DNA of 30,000 bases from Prorocentrum cordatum (GCA_963575745.1 CAUYUJ010014178.1:20782-50781), one strand, 5' to 3'. Positions 1 to 10,236 are shown, counted from the stretch's first letter. Numbers and translations are program-made. Notes: generated from the letters alone by a model not told the origin.

Positions 1-174
1 ATTGATGACCGTGTGCGTGCCGAGGCTGTAGCGGCAGGAGCGCCGGCCGTCATCGTGCGGACGGCAAACCAGATACCCGACGGGATGGACGAGTTTGGCA
101 GGACAGCAAGCCCGGTCGGGGTGGCGCTGGCGCGCGGCGCGACGGGAAGGGAGGACCACCCCTTTGCATCCTGA
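1..174 (+). CDS. C-terminal end of an unidentified protein (partial)
   Basis: Frame 1 is open from the first base to a TGA at 172-174 and gives 57 residues with balanced composition, including the stretch VIVRTANQIPDGMDEFGR. The other two frames stop early (a TAG near 29 in frame 2). It may be the end of an upstream ORF of the same retroelement or of an unrelated gene. I do not recognise the family. The start lies outside the window. Confidence 0.35.
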   Translation: MDDRVRAEAVAAGAPAVIVRTANQIPDGMDEFGRTASPVGVALARGATGREDHPFAS

Positions 175-241
175 CGCGAGGGGTTGAGGAGGCAGGAGGA
201 GGACGAGGCGACACGCGCGCTCGGAGGCCGCTCGAGGAGAG

Positions 242-2234
242 TTGGGAGGCCTTCTGAACGGGGCGGCTCGGGAGCGCTGGCGTCGCCGAGGTGAGGCGGC
301 CTTGGCGCTGGAGTTCCTGAAGACACGGGCGTGCGGAGAGGAACATCCGTTGGACGTGGCCGAGAGATACCAGCACACCGAAGGTTTCGACGACCTGGGA
401 GATGCGTGCGACGCGATCGTCGAGTCACTCGAAGCCTTGGAGAGGGGCCGCGGTTCCTTCATGTCGGACGACGAGTTGGGGAACCTTAGGCAGCTGGTAG
501 AGCTGCTGAGGGAGAGGCGCGGCCTGAGCCAGGCGCATGAGGAGGAGGTGGCAGGAGGAGCTCGGCAGGAGGGACTGGCACGGCCAGATCCTGTTCCCGC
601 GCGGCCGCCCACACCTCCCACAGCGCGCCCAGCGGCGGTGGAGATGCCTCCTGGCCTGGGAAGGACGCTCGAGTCCAGCAAACCCACCAGACAGGAAGGG
701 GTTCACACTCGAGGGTGGGGGCCCAAGCGGCGGGCAACCGACCTGGGCGCCCAAGGCGTCGACCTGCGGGGCAGCACCGCGCGGGCAGAGCTGGGTCGGG
801 GCCCGCCGTCGGGTCGGCCAGGGCAGGACCCCGCACCACCTCCCATGGTCCTAGTCGCACGCAGGGCTGGGCCTACCTTCGGAGTTCCTGCAAGGAGATC
901 GCGGGTGAGTTTTGACGAGGGGGACTACGGCCCGTCGGAGAAGGTTCGGAGGTCGGCGGGAGCCCTCGGCGACCCAGAGGAGAAGGACAACGAGGGTATG
1001 GTCAAGGTCATGGCGGACATCGCGTACAACCTAGACTTAACAAACAAGCGGGCGGAGGACGCGGCGGCGGGGAAGATGGGCACCCTCCAGTCGATCACGA
1101 AGGACCACGAGCTGCTGGTGCTGGCGGCGCGCGGGTGCGGGAGGTTCCGGGTGGCCATCTGCCCGGACGACCTGGGCCGTGCTCTTGTCAAGGCGCTCCT
1201 GCGCATGGCGGAGCATTCCTCGGCGTTGTTCAAGCACCATCGCTGGCCTACCCTGATCAACTACAGAATCGCCTTCGGCATCGCGTCAGGGTCCTGGGGA
1301 GGCAAGTCGGTGGAGACGCTGGCAGCGCACGCGCTCAGCGCGGCGGATTGGGTGATCTGCCGGAGGAGCTGCTCGACGATTACGTACCCACGACAGAGTA
1401 CAAGATCGAGCCGCGCCCGAAGCAGCCCGTGGACATGCTGAAGTGGGCACGCCAAGCTGTCAACGGTATATGGGCTGTGTGTTTGGCATATGGGGCTGAG
1501 CGCTGGGACGAGAGGAGCGAGGCCCTGGACTGCCTCATCAGACAGCACGAGGCGAAGCCGCGGAAGTATGCCGCTCGTTCCGTCCAGGACGCCTGGGAGG
1601 AGCTGAACGGGCGTTGGTGGGGGGGGCTACGATGGAAGGTGAAGGAGGTGCAGCGCTACTGCAACAAGGGGCTGATGAGGAAGGAGGACTTCATCTTCGC
1701 CGCTCGGACGCCGACGCCCGAGGGGCCGCCGCTGCTGACACTGCCCACGACGTTCGAGGTGGAGGGCCCCGACGGGCATTTCAGGAAGGTCATCTTCGAA
1801 CGCCTGGTCAAGACCGCGGACAACGCCTACTGGGGGAACTCTCACCGCGCCCAGCTGCGGCCCCTGGCAGCGGGGGGAGTGGAGGAGGTCGAGGAGCGTC
1901 GTCCCGCAGGGGCCCTGCCACGGTCCCAGTCAGGTGGCGGAGGGGGAGAGAAGGTTGGCGCGCTGACAGGAGGGAGGGGGCCCTGAAGGTTGGGGCGAGC
2001 AAGGTCAAGCTCCCGCCCGAGGTCCTCTCGGCCCTGACTGGGCCAGAGGTCGCGGAGTCAGTCAAGCACGGGCCGAACGACTCCAAAGGAAAACCCAAGT
2101 GTTGGGATGCAGCGTGCCACGATGGGTGCTCGAAGACTGCCACTACCTGCCAGCGTTCCCACGCAGAGGGCATCAAGAGCGCCGACCGGGCACACTGGGC
2201 GGTGCAGGCGCAATACATCAAGCGGCGAAGATAA
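242..2234 (+). pseudogene. Gag-like protein with CCCCH zinc cluster, split over three frames
   Basis: The coding signal runs in frame 2 from about 242 to 1335, moves to frame 1 until about 1953, then to frame 3 until 2234. The middle has a helical, gag-like look (segment around KPRKYAARSVQDAWEELN and the following WKVKEVQRYCNKGLM). The end, at about 2100-2163, holds a cluster with spacing C-x4-C-x3-C-x6-C-x3-H, as in nucleic-acid-binding zinc knuckles of gag or CCCH proteins. The shift from frame 1 to frame 3 coincides with a 35-bp insertion bounded by GAAGGTTGG. The codon at 242 is TTG, so the true start is unknown. The position just before the RT region supports a structural gag role. Family assignment is inferred. 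Confidence 0.5.
1950..1993 (+). repeat. Direct repeat GAAGGTTGG bounding a 35-bp insertion
   Basis: GAAGGTTGG occurs at 1950-1958 and again at 1985-1993, an offset of 35 bp. The gag-like frame is read as frame 1 up to the first copy and frame 3 from the second. Skipping exactly 35 bp joins the two frames in register, so this small insertion explains the frameshift. Confidence 0.6.
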
Positions 2235-2304
2235 AGATTGAGGGCCGTCTCGCCAAGATTATAAGCAGTTCCGAGCGGACGCGCAGAAGGAGCAAGCGGC
2301 GAAG

Positions 2305-3685
2305 GTGCAGGAGGAAAAGGATCAGGCAGCGCAGCGAGGAGGCCGGCGAGAAGGAGCATCTGGGGCCAGCCGCCCCGCGGCGATGGAAGAGGCTGCCAAG
2401 CCGCCCGGGGAGTGCACAGATATGGAGTACACAGCCCAGGAGCGAGAGCTGCAGGAGCCGGTGCAGGGCCCCGACAAGAGTTGGACGCGGGACTACTGGG
2501 GCCCAGAGGCGGCCGTTCACCCACCCGAACTTCCAGAGGCGGTGCCGGAGGTGGCGAAGGCTCACCCGGCGATGGCGAATCAGGTAAGGAGCTCGCCGGA
2601 GGCGAAGTTGGTCGCTGGTGCGCCGAGCCGTCTCCGGTCGCACTGTCACGGCCGCTTGCTGGACGGGTACCTTGGGGGCCAGGTCACCCCGATCGAGGAG
2701 ATCCTGCAGGGCGCGGTGGAGCTGGGCGATGAGGAGTTGGCGTGCCAAGCCCGACCGTACCTGGCGTCACGAGTGGAGCGAGTCGGGGGAGAACTTGAGG
2801 GTCCAGAAGTTCAGGTGAGCAAAGTGGTGTGGGGACCGGCGGAGGAACCTGGCCGTGGTCGAGTCCATATCAAGGGGCGAATCTGGGACATCCTCGACTA
2901 CCGGGACCAGCTGGCCGGTGGAGTACCTGCCTGATTGCCAGGCAGGAGAGGCAGAGGAGAGGCAGTGTGTCTTCATTAACACGGCCGCGGCCCACCTGTA
3001 CTCAAAGGGGGGGGGCGACCCGTCGGTGGCAGAGGTGATGGAGCTGGCACAGCAGTGGCGGGTCGCTATGTGGGAGGCAGCCAATCAGGCTGAGACGTCC
3101 ATGGGGCTGCCCGACGCTTACATCCCCGTCGCCGAGTCGGACGTGAGGATGTTCTGCCACGATACCCTCCACCTCAGCCACGACAAGGACTACAGGACCC
3201 TGGCAGCTTTCCCGCCACCAGCGCTGCAAGGAACTGCAATCCATGTGGTCCGAGTCGACCCATGGGGTCGAGCACGGCTCGAAGTCATTGTGGGGGTGAA
3301 GTACGACCCGAAGGTCAGCGGTCGGGACGTGTGGATGCTGCTCTACAGGGGTCACTTGCAGGTACTGGTACCCCTCCAGGTGGATGCCGACACGCTGCGT
3401 GGGGATTTCACGGGCGGGCACCCGCCACATGAGGTGTTAGCGGCAGGCTGGGGCGTCTACATGGATGACGCGATGCACGAAGACGCGAAGGTGCCAGGAG
3501 ATGTGGCGACGAGGTGCCCGCGGTGCCGAGCTGCAAGAGAGGCTGGGCGTGAACGGAAGGCCGGGGAGCAGGACATCATTGGGGAAGACCCGAGGTGGGG
3601 GGTCCTCGGCAACTGGAGCAACCCGGCCTGGAAGCAGTGCGAACGCCACGACGATGCTGACGCTCTGCCGACGGCGGAGCACTAG
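2305..3685 (+). pseudogene. Retroelement protein with possible OTU-like cysteine protease domain
   Basis: Frame 1 (2305-2934) and frame 2 (2855-3685) overlap; the coding signal seems to pass from one to the other near 2920. The frame 2 part has a segment around RQCVFINTAAAHLY (residue 38 is Cys), then a strand-like AIHVVRVD, then DVWMLLYRGHLQVLVP with His at residue 167. Cys followed by a C-terminal Leu-Leu-Tyr-x-x-His box is the pattern of OTU cysteine proteases, which are known in some LINE and LTR retrotransposons. The usual Asp-Gly before the Cys is absent, so OTU is only a hypothesis. A CPRC pair follows at residues 221-224. The ORF ends at a TAG (3683-3685), after which frame 2 stays open into the RT region. 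Confidence 0.45.
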
Positions 3686-5722
3686 GGGGGGGGAGCCCCC
3701 CCACCGTCAACAAATTGTTCTGCGACGTCGGCTGGGCACAGTTCCGAGAGTGAGGAGGAGCAAGAGGAGGAGGTGTCCGCAGCCCTCCCTGTCGCCTGGA
3801 AGTCGGACCAGGGGGGCCACCTCAAGGGCGGGCAGGACGGGGACCACCTCAAGGGCGTGCACGACGGCTGCCCGGAGGGGAAGGTGGAGCCAGAGCTCCT
3901 GGAGTACCTGAGGCGGGTTGCGACGGACGAGGCGGAGGTCAGGCATGATGGTGAGATCGCGAGGGTCAGCGCCAAGCAGCACGCCCCCTACCTCACGATG
4001 GTGTTCGGGTGGACAGGTGCACCAGGCGAGCCCGCAGTGCGGGGGCGTGGCGTGCAGGGCGCCCACCGAGCCCATCGTCTACTGGCAGAGGAGCTCCACG
4101 ATGAAGCCGCGTACTCGTCCGAGGCTCTGGTCGACGACGAGGCGCGGGTGGAGCCGGCCCTGGGTGCGAGGCTGTGGCTTCCTGCCTGGATGTTCGACGC
4201 CATGTCAAAGCTGCTCCTCGGCGACAGCTCGACCAACCTGGAGAAGCTAGCGGAGGAAGGCGAGTTCCGCACCGAGAAGTTCATCTGGGGCTTGTCCTTC
4301 CAGTCGGAGGACTCCGACGGCCGCGTGGTGGACCGTGCGACGCTCCCGAAACCCAAGAGCCAGGAGATGGGCCATCTCCTTCAGGAGGCGGAGCTTGAGC
4401 CGGGGCAGCGAGGGGCGCAGCCGAAGACGGTGCCGCGGCTCCGCGGGTGGGGGGCGCACTCCGGGGCGGTCAACCAGGCGCCGGGCGCGGAGCTGGGGGC
4501 GCTGGACGCCCTGATGTGCCAGCCAAGCGGGCCCGCCGCACGGGCGGCGCCGAAAGGAGGTGTGGAGGAGCAGGAGGTCGCTTGGCAGGAGTCCTGGGAC
4601 GGTTGCGACCTGCTACGGGCGATGGTCGCGCGGCCGAAGACGTGGAGCGCCACTTTCCTCACCCCGTTCGCGGGCATGCTCGAGCCGCGGGAGCGTTCGG
4701 CCATCCCGGGCACCATGGAGCAAGTGGCGCGGGCTGGGGGCGACTCGACCCTGGAGGTGGCGGGGCAGATCGATGGGGCGGCCAAGGTCTACGCGAGGCA
4801 GGAGTTGACGGGCTACGTGGAGGCGTTGAAGACGGCCGCTGGCGTGCCCGAGGAGTGGGTCATCCTAGCGCTCGGGGAGCGGGTCTGCATCGTGGGGTTA
4901 GCGGTCGCCCGTGGGCAAGCCAGGCGAGAGCAGCTGATCATCTACGTGGGGGGCGACCAGACGGTCCAGAGGTGGGTGGAGACCCGAGGCCCGAAGAACC
5001 GGATGGCGAGGCACCTGGCGAGATTGCTCAACTATGTGGAGGCCGAGTACCCATGCCGCGTCCTGGCGGCACCGCACATCGGGATGTACAGCAACGAGAC
5101 GGCGGACATGATCACCAGGGCCGACGAGAGCTCGGCGGCGCTAGCCGCCGCACTCAGGCGAGCGGAGGTAGCCACCGAGACAGGAGGGAGGATGGCGGGC
5201 ATCTGCCGCCGGCCAGAGGATGAGGAGAGGAGACGGGAGCTCACGAGCTGGCACCAGGCTGACGAGAGGCGCCGGCAGGAGGCTTCGAGCGGCACGGCGG
5301 CATGCTGCCGGGAAGGCGGGCGCAGAGCTTGCTTGACGACCCCTACCCAGACGTGCTTCTTCTGCGCGTGGGGCGTGACCCGGATGGAGGGCCGCAGTGC
5401 TGGAACGAGTGCGGGAGGAGCTGCGCTCGCTTTGATCATGGCTGGGGCTGGTACTGCTGTCGGACGTGTCGTAACACGGATGGCGAAGCCCATGGGCCTT
5501 ATTGTCAGGCCCGACATGAGGACCTCCAGAGGAGGCAGCGAGGCGGGCCATCGCCCACCGGCGAGCGATGAGGCGAGTGGCAGCGGTGGTCCTGGAGCCC
5601 AGGCAGCAGGCGAGGAGGCATCGAGGCACCCCCCGCCCAGGGAGGAGGCGAGTGGCAGCGGTGGTCCTGGAGCCCAGGCAGCCTGCCCCCCATTTGGGAG
5701 GAGCAGCAGCCCGCGGTGGTGA
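3686..5722 (+). pseudogene. Reverse transcriptase (second half) and RNase H
   Basis: Frame 2 is open from just after the TAG at 3683 to a TGA at 5720-5722. Numbering from codon 3773 (a GTG, not a proven start): LTMVFGWTGAPGEP at about 74-87 is the RT segment before the active site; ALVDDEARVEP has the paired Asp at 121-122 where RTs have Y/F-x-D-D; EFRTEKFIWGLSF at about 164-176 and RATLPKPK at 188-195 are the segment after the palm; VPRLRGWGAHSGAVNQA at about 220-236 matches the thumb/connection. RNase H follows: IIYVGGDQTVQRWVETRG at 389-406, then ARHLARLL and SNETADMITR at 440-449. The first RT half (fingers and first catalytic Asp) is missing; the N-terminus is acidic low complexity. Probably inactive by internal deletion. 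Confidence 0.7.
5302..5571 (+). pseudogene. Cys-rich zinc cluster in a shifted frame after RNase H
   Basis: After the RNase H segment the convincing protein moves from frame 2 to frame 1. Here lies a dense Cys/His cluster with ECGRSC, then GWGWYCCRTC, then HGPYC and a final His. The spacing suggests one or two zinc-binding knuckles. The overlapping frame 2 text is Ala/Gly/Arg-rich and looks like a shadow. The frame change must fall between about 5224 and 5302, since frame 1 has a stop at 5221-5223. Function unknown; nucleic-acid binding is plausible from context. Confidence 0.4.
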
Positions 5723-7204
5723 AAGCGCCCCCACGCGCCGCACAGGCGGGTCTGCGGCCTGAGGGGCCACCCGGCGCGGGCGCGCCGTGCGGGCTGGCGG
5801 GGGCAGGAGGGGGTCCACCGCTTGGCAGGGGCCGACACGCGGGAGGGTCTGAGGAGGAGAACTGGGGCGACTGGACGCCAACAGGGAGGCATGAGGGCGC
5901 TGAGGGAACGGGAGGTGGCGCCAGCGTTGCGGACCAGGCCCCCCCCCCCCCCCCCCGAGGCGAGGAACGCTTTGCGCCCGTGCTTGCTCCCAGGGCGCCC
6001 CTACCTGGAGCACTCCCAACCCGCGCGGTTGATGGCGGGCCGCTGTAGCGGCCAGGGTTCTGCTGCAACAAGTGCGCGGGGCGGTCGGAGGGGGCTGACT
6101 GGGCAGAGGGAGGCGCGAAGCATTTCGCACTGCGAGAAGACGCCTCACGGCCAGCCTCCCCCAGAGGGAGGCGGGCCGCCGGTGACCGCGGCGGCTGGTA
6201 AGAAGCGCAAGCAAGAAGTCGCGGAGGCCGCCGCCCGGGCGCTAGCTGCCGCCGCGCTAGCCGCCCCCCCCCCGGAGCCGGAGCTCGGGGCCGTGGAGGG
6301 GCGGGGTGAGGAGAGCGGCAGTCGCGGAAGCCAGAGCGAGGAGCGCCCCCCCCCGTCACCGGGAGAGCTCGTCCGGCGGGCGCGCGCGGAGCGGGCGGCC
6401 GCCCGGCAGAGGAAGGCGGGGGCGGACCGGCTCAAGAATGCAGCCAGGCACTCTGGCGAGGGACACGTGGAGCATATCCGCCTCAGGGCGAGGACACCGC
6501 CCGCACCAGCCGAGGTCAAGCAGGAGGAGGGTTCGGAGGAAGAGCCCCCGACGGAGGTCACGCGGGCGGTCGGCCAGACCTACCGTGCGCTCGCCCGGCG
6601 GGTGGATTTCCAGAGGACAGGGCTCTGGTCCGCTCCCGAGGAGGAGGGCTGCCCGAAGGGACAGGCCGCCAGGGCGGGGGCGCCAGCCGCCCACCCTCGG
6701 CCTGGCCGAGAGCCACTCCCGCAGCCGGAGGGCCGGCCCGATCGCGAGCCTCTCCCCCGACCGGGGGGTTGGGCACCCCCCATTGGGGATTCGAGCGGGT
6801 CCGGCGGACCTGCGAGGCTGCCGCGGCCCCCCGGCCACTGGGCGGAGCAGGGCCCGCTCAGGCCAGGCGGACCCGCGCGTGCGGCCGAGGGCGTGAGGGA
6901 CTTCAATTCACCCGAATCTTATTCGGAGGAGGACACTGAAGGCGCCGGGGAGGAGGCTGACGAGCTTCGGCCAGTGCCCTTCCCAGGTGGCGGCCCAGAC
7001 GCCCGCCACGCGCGGTGTGAGTACTGCGGCGTGCAGGGCGAGGGTCGAGACATGGGCTGCCCGATGTGCAACAGGACCTACCCCACTTCGATGGCGCGGG
7101 ACCGGTCGCTGGCAGCACCGGGGGCAGCCGAGGCAGAGAGCGCGGCCGCGGCTGCGGCCCAGGCGGGCCGGATGCGCGCGCGCGGGTGCCCGACCGAAGC
7201 CTAG
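5723..7204 (+). CDS. Pro/Arg/Glu-rich segment ending in a CxxC...CxxC ribbon
   Basis: Frame 2 is open from the TGA at 5720-5722 to 7204. Most of it is low complexity (Pro, Arg, Ala, Glu), and a run of 18 C at 5939-5956 encodes a proline stretch. Near the end, at about 7015-7080, is CEYCGVQGEGRDMGCPMC, two CxxC pairs spaced like a zinc ribbon. The recombinase begins in frame 1 right after. It may be the spacer between RNase H and recombinase in a polyprotein. Long open frames are expected by chance at this GC content, so only the zinc-ribbon part is well supported. Confidence 0.35.
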   Translation, partial: KRPHAPHRRVCGLRGHPARARRAGWRGQEGVHRLAGADTREGLRRRTGATGRQQGGMRALREREVAPALRTRPPPPPPEARNALRPCLLPGRPYLEHSQPARLMAGRCSGQGSAATSARGGRRGLTGQREARSISHCEKTPHGQPPPEGGGPPVTAAAGKKRKQEVAEAAARALAAAALAAPPPEPELGAVEGRGEESGSRGSQSEERPPPSPGELVRRARAERAAARQRKAGADRLKNAARHSGEGHVEHIRLRARTPPAPAEVKQEEGSEEEPPTEVTRAVGQTYRALARRVDFQRTGLWSAPEEEGCPKGQAARAGAPAAHPRPGREPLPQPEGRPDREPLPRPGGWAPPIGDSSGSGGPARLPRPPGHWAEQGPLRPGGPARAAEGVRDFNSPESYSEEDTEGAGEEADELRPVPFPGGGPDARHARCEYCGVQGEGRDMGCPMCNRTYPTSMARDRSLAAPGAAEAESAAAAAAQAGRMRARGCPTEA

Positions 7205-7988
7205 AGGAGCGCCGTGAGGAGGAGGAGGAGAGGGCGCCGCCGAGGGCGGTGGCGCGGACCGCCCGCGGCCCCACGGAGGGCCAACCGGGCAGGCGTCCTC
7301 GCACGCCGCGCCGCGCGGCCTACCGGCGAGAGGGAGGAGAAGAACGTGATCGTGAGGCGGCGGTGCCGCGCGAGGCACTGGAGGCTGGGCCGCCCGAGGA
7401 AATCGACCCGGAGGCGGTGGGCCGGCACCTGGCGGCGGCAGCGGGCAGCAGCCAGGGCAGCGAAGGACTAGAGCGACAGCTCAGGCGGATCGTCAGGGAG
7501 GACTCCAGGCGTGCTGGCGGGCGCGCCAATGCTGGTTACGCGCCAGAGCTCCAGAGGTTGGTGGACGCAGCAGTGGTGGCTTCAGTGGCCAAGGGGGCGA
7601 AGGCGACCTACGGCGTAGCTTGGAGGCAGTGGACGACTTTGTGTCGGATCCGCCGGAGATCGCCCATACTGCACGGTGAGACGCGCGAGGAGCGCCACCA
7701 GGACGAGGAGGAGCTACTGCTGTTCATGGTTCACCTGTACAACAGCCTGAAGCGGTCGCACGGTACGGCACGGTCAAAGTTGCTGGGGATTCGTTCGCAA
7801 CATGTGATGTTGGGGGAGCCCGACCCCTTGACGGGGAAGCCGCGGCTGTGGATGGCGCTGAACGGGATCGAGAACTGGCAGGGCCCAGGGGGGAGAAAGC
7901 TCCCGGTTACGACCAAGATGTTGAGGGGGATCCGAGACTTGCTGAAGCCGGATACCTGCGCGGACGATGCGGCCCTGTACCTCTGCGT
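7066..7988 (+). pseudogene. Tyrosine recombinase, core-binding half (interrupted)
   Basis: Frame 1 begins with a GTG at 7066 that is probably not the real start. Residues 1-130 are Arg/Glu-rich. From about residue 160 to 295 there is a helical core-binding domain typical of tyrosine recombinases: ATYGVAWRQWTTLC at 180-193, DEEELLLFMVHLYNSL at 213-228, TARSKLLGIRSQH at 234-246, and KLPVTTKMLRGIRDLL at 278-293. The protein then reads DDAALYLCV and stops two codons later, just where the catalytic domain should begin. The missing half is found in frame at 29695-30000, after the 21.7-kb insertion. In DIRS-like elements this enzyme performs integration. Confidence 0.75.
7981..7988. repeat. Left copy of 8-bp target site duplication CTCTGCGT
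   Basis: CTCTGCGT lies directly next to the outer end of the left terminal inverted repeat. The identical octamer at 29695-29702 lies directly next to the right terminal repeat. Deleting one copy plus the insert joins the recombinase frame exactly. Confidence 0.92.
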
Positions 7989-8016
7989 TGGTTAGGTGCC
8001 GAAAGACCAACAAGTG
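7989..8016 (+). repeat. Left terminal inverted repeat of the giant element
   Basis: 28 bp, matching the reverse complement of 29667-29694 at 25 positions. The outer 15 bases are identical. Mismatches are at positions 16, 22 and 23 from the end. Beyond 28 bp the similarity stops. Confidence 0.92.
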
Positions 8017-9204
8017 TAGGGAAATAGTGAGGCCCAGGGTCACAAACAGGTCGGTTAGTGACGCGCTGGTACGCAAGACTGGGCCTTTGGAGGCCAAAAA
8101 ACCAATGTGCTAAGAAGCACCATGGGGGAGCAAGGTTAAGAACGTGGTCCACGTCCACGTCCACGTCTCCGGGGTGTAGCCGCTGCGCGACTCCCGGACC
8201 AGCAGGCGGTATAACCTCTATGTACAACCTGAAGGATGGGGAAGCCCACAGCGGCTGGCCCCCCTGCCGCCCTTCTCCAGTCTGCCCCCGGGGGGGGGGC
8301 GCGGGGAGCAGGGGCCCAGGAGGCCAGAACAGGAACCAGGGGGACCGAGGAAACCAGGGCGAGAACCAGGGGGCCCGAGGAGGGGGATGGGGATGGGGGG
8401 GGGGGGGGGCCCGACCAGAGAGTGGCAGGGGGGGGGCAACCGGGGGAAGAGGGAAGACCGTCGCGTCTCGATCGCGCGCGCAGCCCCGCAACAAAACCCG
8501 CGCCGGCCCACGCAACGACCGCCCGAGGCGCGCAACGCAATAGCGGAGGCACATCGAGAAAGGGGTGCGCCCGACCCGGTCCCCCATGGAGGTGGCCGCA
8601 ACGGTGGGCACCGCGCGCAGTGGCCCCACTTGATGCATTTAGTCATACCGACCCCTATTGGGGGGCCGACGCGCCAAGAGGCCCAGAACTGCCAGGCTGT
8701 ATGGCGCTCCACCCTGGGTCCAGGCCCCAGGAGGCCCGAAGGGGACACCCCGCCCCCTGGGGCCCCACCCACGGGGGGAGCGTGACGATCCAGGCGTTCG
8801 TCCTAAAGAGAGCGCCCGAGAGACGAGATTCACGGAAACATCACCCACAAAACAATTTCATTCAAAAACACGCCACGCGTTTCTCCCCGGCCGCGTGGGG
8901 CAGGGGGCGGCTGGCCACTCGGTGGAAACCGGCGACCTGGCGCAGATGGATGGGGCAAGCCCTTCCTTGTGCCGCCCCCAGATGGACGGGGGAACCCGCC
9001 ATCGACAGCGCGTGGTGTAGAAACACCAACACGGGCAGCGCAGCCAAAATCCGAAACTTGTTGTGTGGCGCTCGTGTCCCCAGACGCATTCCGTTACCAA
9101 GCTCTCGCCCTCTTCATAGCTTCCCTATCCTGTTCGCTACGCGCTCCCATCTATGTTGGCCCTTATTACCACCTTCTGGTTTCGATGGGTCGTTTTAGGA
9201 TGCC

Positions 9205-9297
9205 CACCCCGCCCGACCATGGCCGAAACCGCCGCCGAGTGAGACCGGCGCCCAGGGGCTGCGCACCCCGCCCGACCATGGCCGAAACCACCGCCGA
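9205..9297 (+). repeat. 59-bp direct repeat with CACCCCGCCCGACCATGG core
   Basis: The core ACCCCGCCCGACCATGGCC followed by GAAACC is present near 9206 and again 59 bp later near 9265, with one difference in the following bases. A weaker third copy (CACCCCGCCCACCAT) begins near 9355. No gene is associated. Confidence 0.6.
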
Positions 9298-9861
9298 ACG
9301 ACATGTGCACACCCATTTGACGGTGCGCCTAGACCAAGGGCGTCGCCGTCCTGCCACCCCGCCCACCATCGGGGGAAAGGTCCGGAGACCCAACCGCCCC
9401 TGATAGGTGTTTGGACGAAGTGGGTTGTGCACCCCCGCCCCCGAAAAATCAAATGTGTCCTGTGATAGGCTTGCAAGTGCCAGTGGCCAGTGACCCAAAA
9501 CAATAGCAACGAACCTAACACCACCGAAGGCTCAAGAGGGGGCGCCCCCGGAGGGGCATGGGTTAGCCGTGCCCCCCCTCCACCAAACCCTACCCCTTGA
9601 CCACGAAAGTCCAAGCACACGAAGACCCGTGACCCAGCACACCAGCGGCGAGGGTGAAGGACTAGCCAATCCCGCAGGTTAGAGTGGGGGCTACCGACCC
9701 GCCTCGGTCAGTGGCTCCCCCTCACCCCTGCCATGGCTAGTCTTGCACACTCCTCCTGTGGTCCGGGATGGGGTCCAGTGGAGGGACGCGGGACACGTTG
9801 TCCCAGGTGCGGCCGTGTTCAGGTAGAACTGGAGGCCTGTGCACCTGCACCTGAAGATTAA

Positions 9862-9898
9862 TTGGCAATCATGTCATCACTTGGCAATCATGTCATCA
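9862..9898 (+). repeat. Two 18-bp tandem copies of TTGGCAATCATGTCATCA
   Basis: Exact copies at 9862-9879 and 9881-9898, separated by one base. They sit at the change from GC-rich to AT-richer sequence. Confidence 0.8.
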
Positions 9899-10054
9899 TT
9901 CGCATCATATCAGCATCCGTTGTTGTAGCTTGTTGCTACAATGTTGTGTGTATTGTTACGCTCGCAGTTACGGCTGTTATCCATATTACTACTGTGACCA
10001 ATCAGGTTACTTTGTATTGTATGTCTAAGGAATCCCAGAAACAACAACTATAAT

Positions 10055-10136
10055 ATGTTGCCATACACCCTCAACAGTCTTCGATACGCCCCATACGACC
10101 CTCAATGATATCAGATGTTGCAATACACCCTCAACA
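10055..10136 (+). repeat. 60-bp spaced direct repeat
   Basis: ATGTTGCMATACACCCTCAA, continued by CA, is present at 10055-10076 and 10115-10136 with a single difference. A partial copy of the same motif (CCATACGACCCTCAA) lies between them. Confidence 0.7.
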
Positions 10137-10236
10137 AGTGTTATGTTTGAATACAACAACACATGTGATTCGGGTGGGCCCCAGACCCACCCGTTCCGCA
10201 CCATATTCCGGACTACTGGCAAACATTCCCCTGGGC

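Larger units (their letters stand above)
1..7988 (+). mobile_element. Decayed DIRS-like (tyrosine recombinase) retroelement, left part
   Basis: A series of same-strand reading frames follows the DIRS order: gag-like protein with a zinc cluster, an extra domain, reverse transcriptase plus RNase H, then a tyrosine recombinase instead of a DDE integrase. The recombinase continues at 29695 after a 21.7-kb insertion. DIRS-like elements integrate through a circular intermediate with a tyrosine recombinase; this is family knowledge. Frame changes near 1335, 1985, 2920, 5250 and 7100 and a TAG at 3683 show that the copy is degenerate, or that G/C homopolymers were misread. Neither end repeat can be seen, so the left border is unknown and may lie outside the window. 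The region is very GC-rich, so random frames stay open; calls rest on motifs rather than ORF length. Confidence 0.7.
8017..10236. other. Left subterminal region of the giant element, no convincing gene
   Basis: The region is G-rich in its first half, with a run of 15 G at 8395-8409, short GTCCAC repeats near 8146-8170, and several blocks mixing GGCCC and CCAGG (8240-8780). Long frames here are a result of composition: they are open on both strands and in several frames and have no recognisable motif. From about 9840 the base composition turns AT-richer. I see no RNA gene. Confidence 0.5.

Noticed and set aside
8236-9198. 320-codon plus-strand ORF in the left subterminal region
   Set aside because: Gly/Arg/Pro-rich composition, open frames on both strands, no domain; best explained by GC content.
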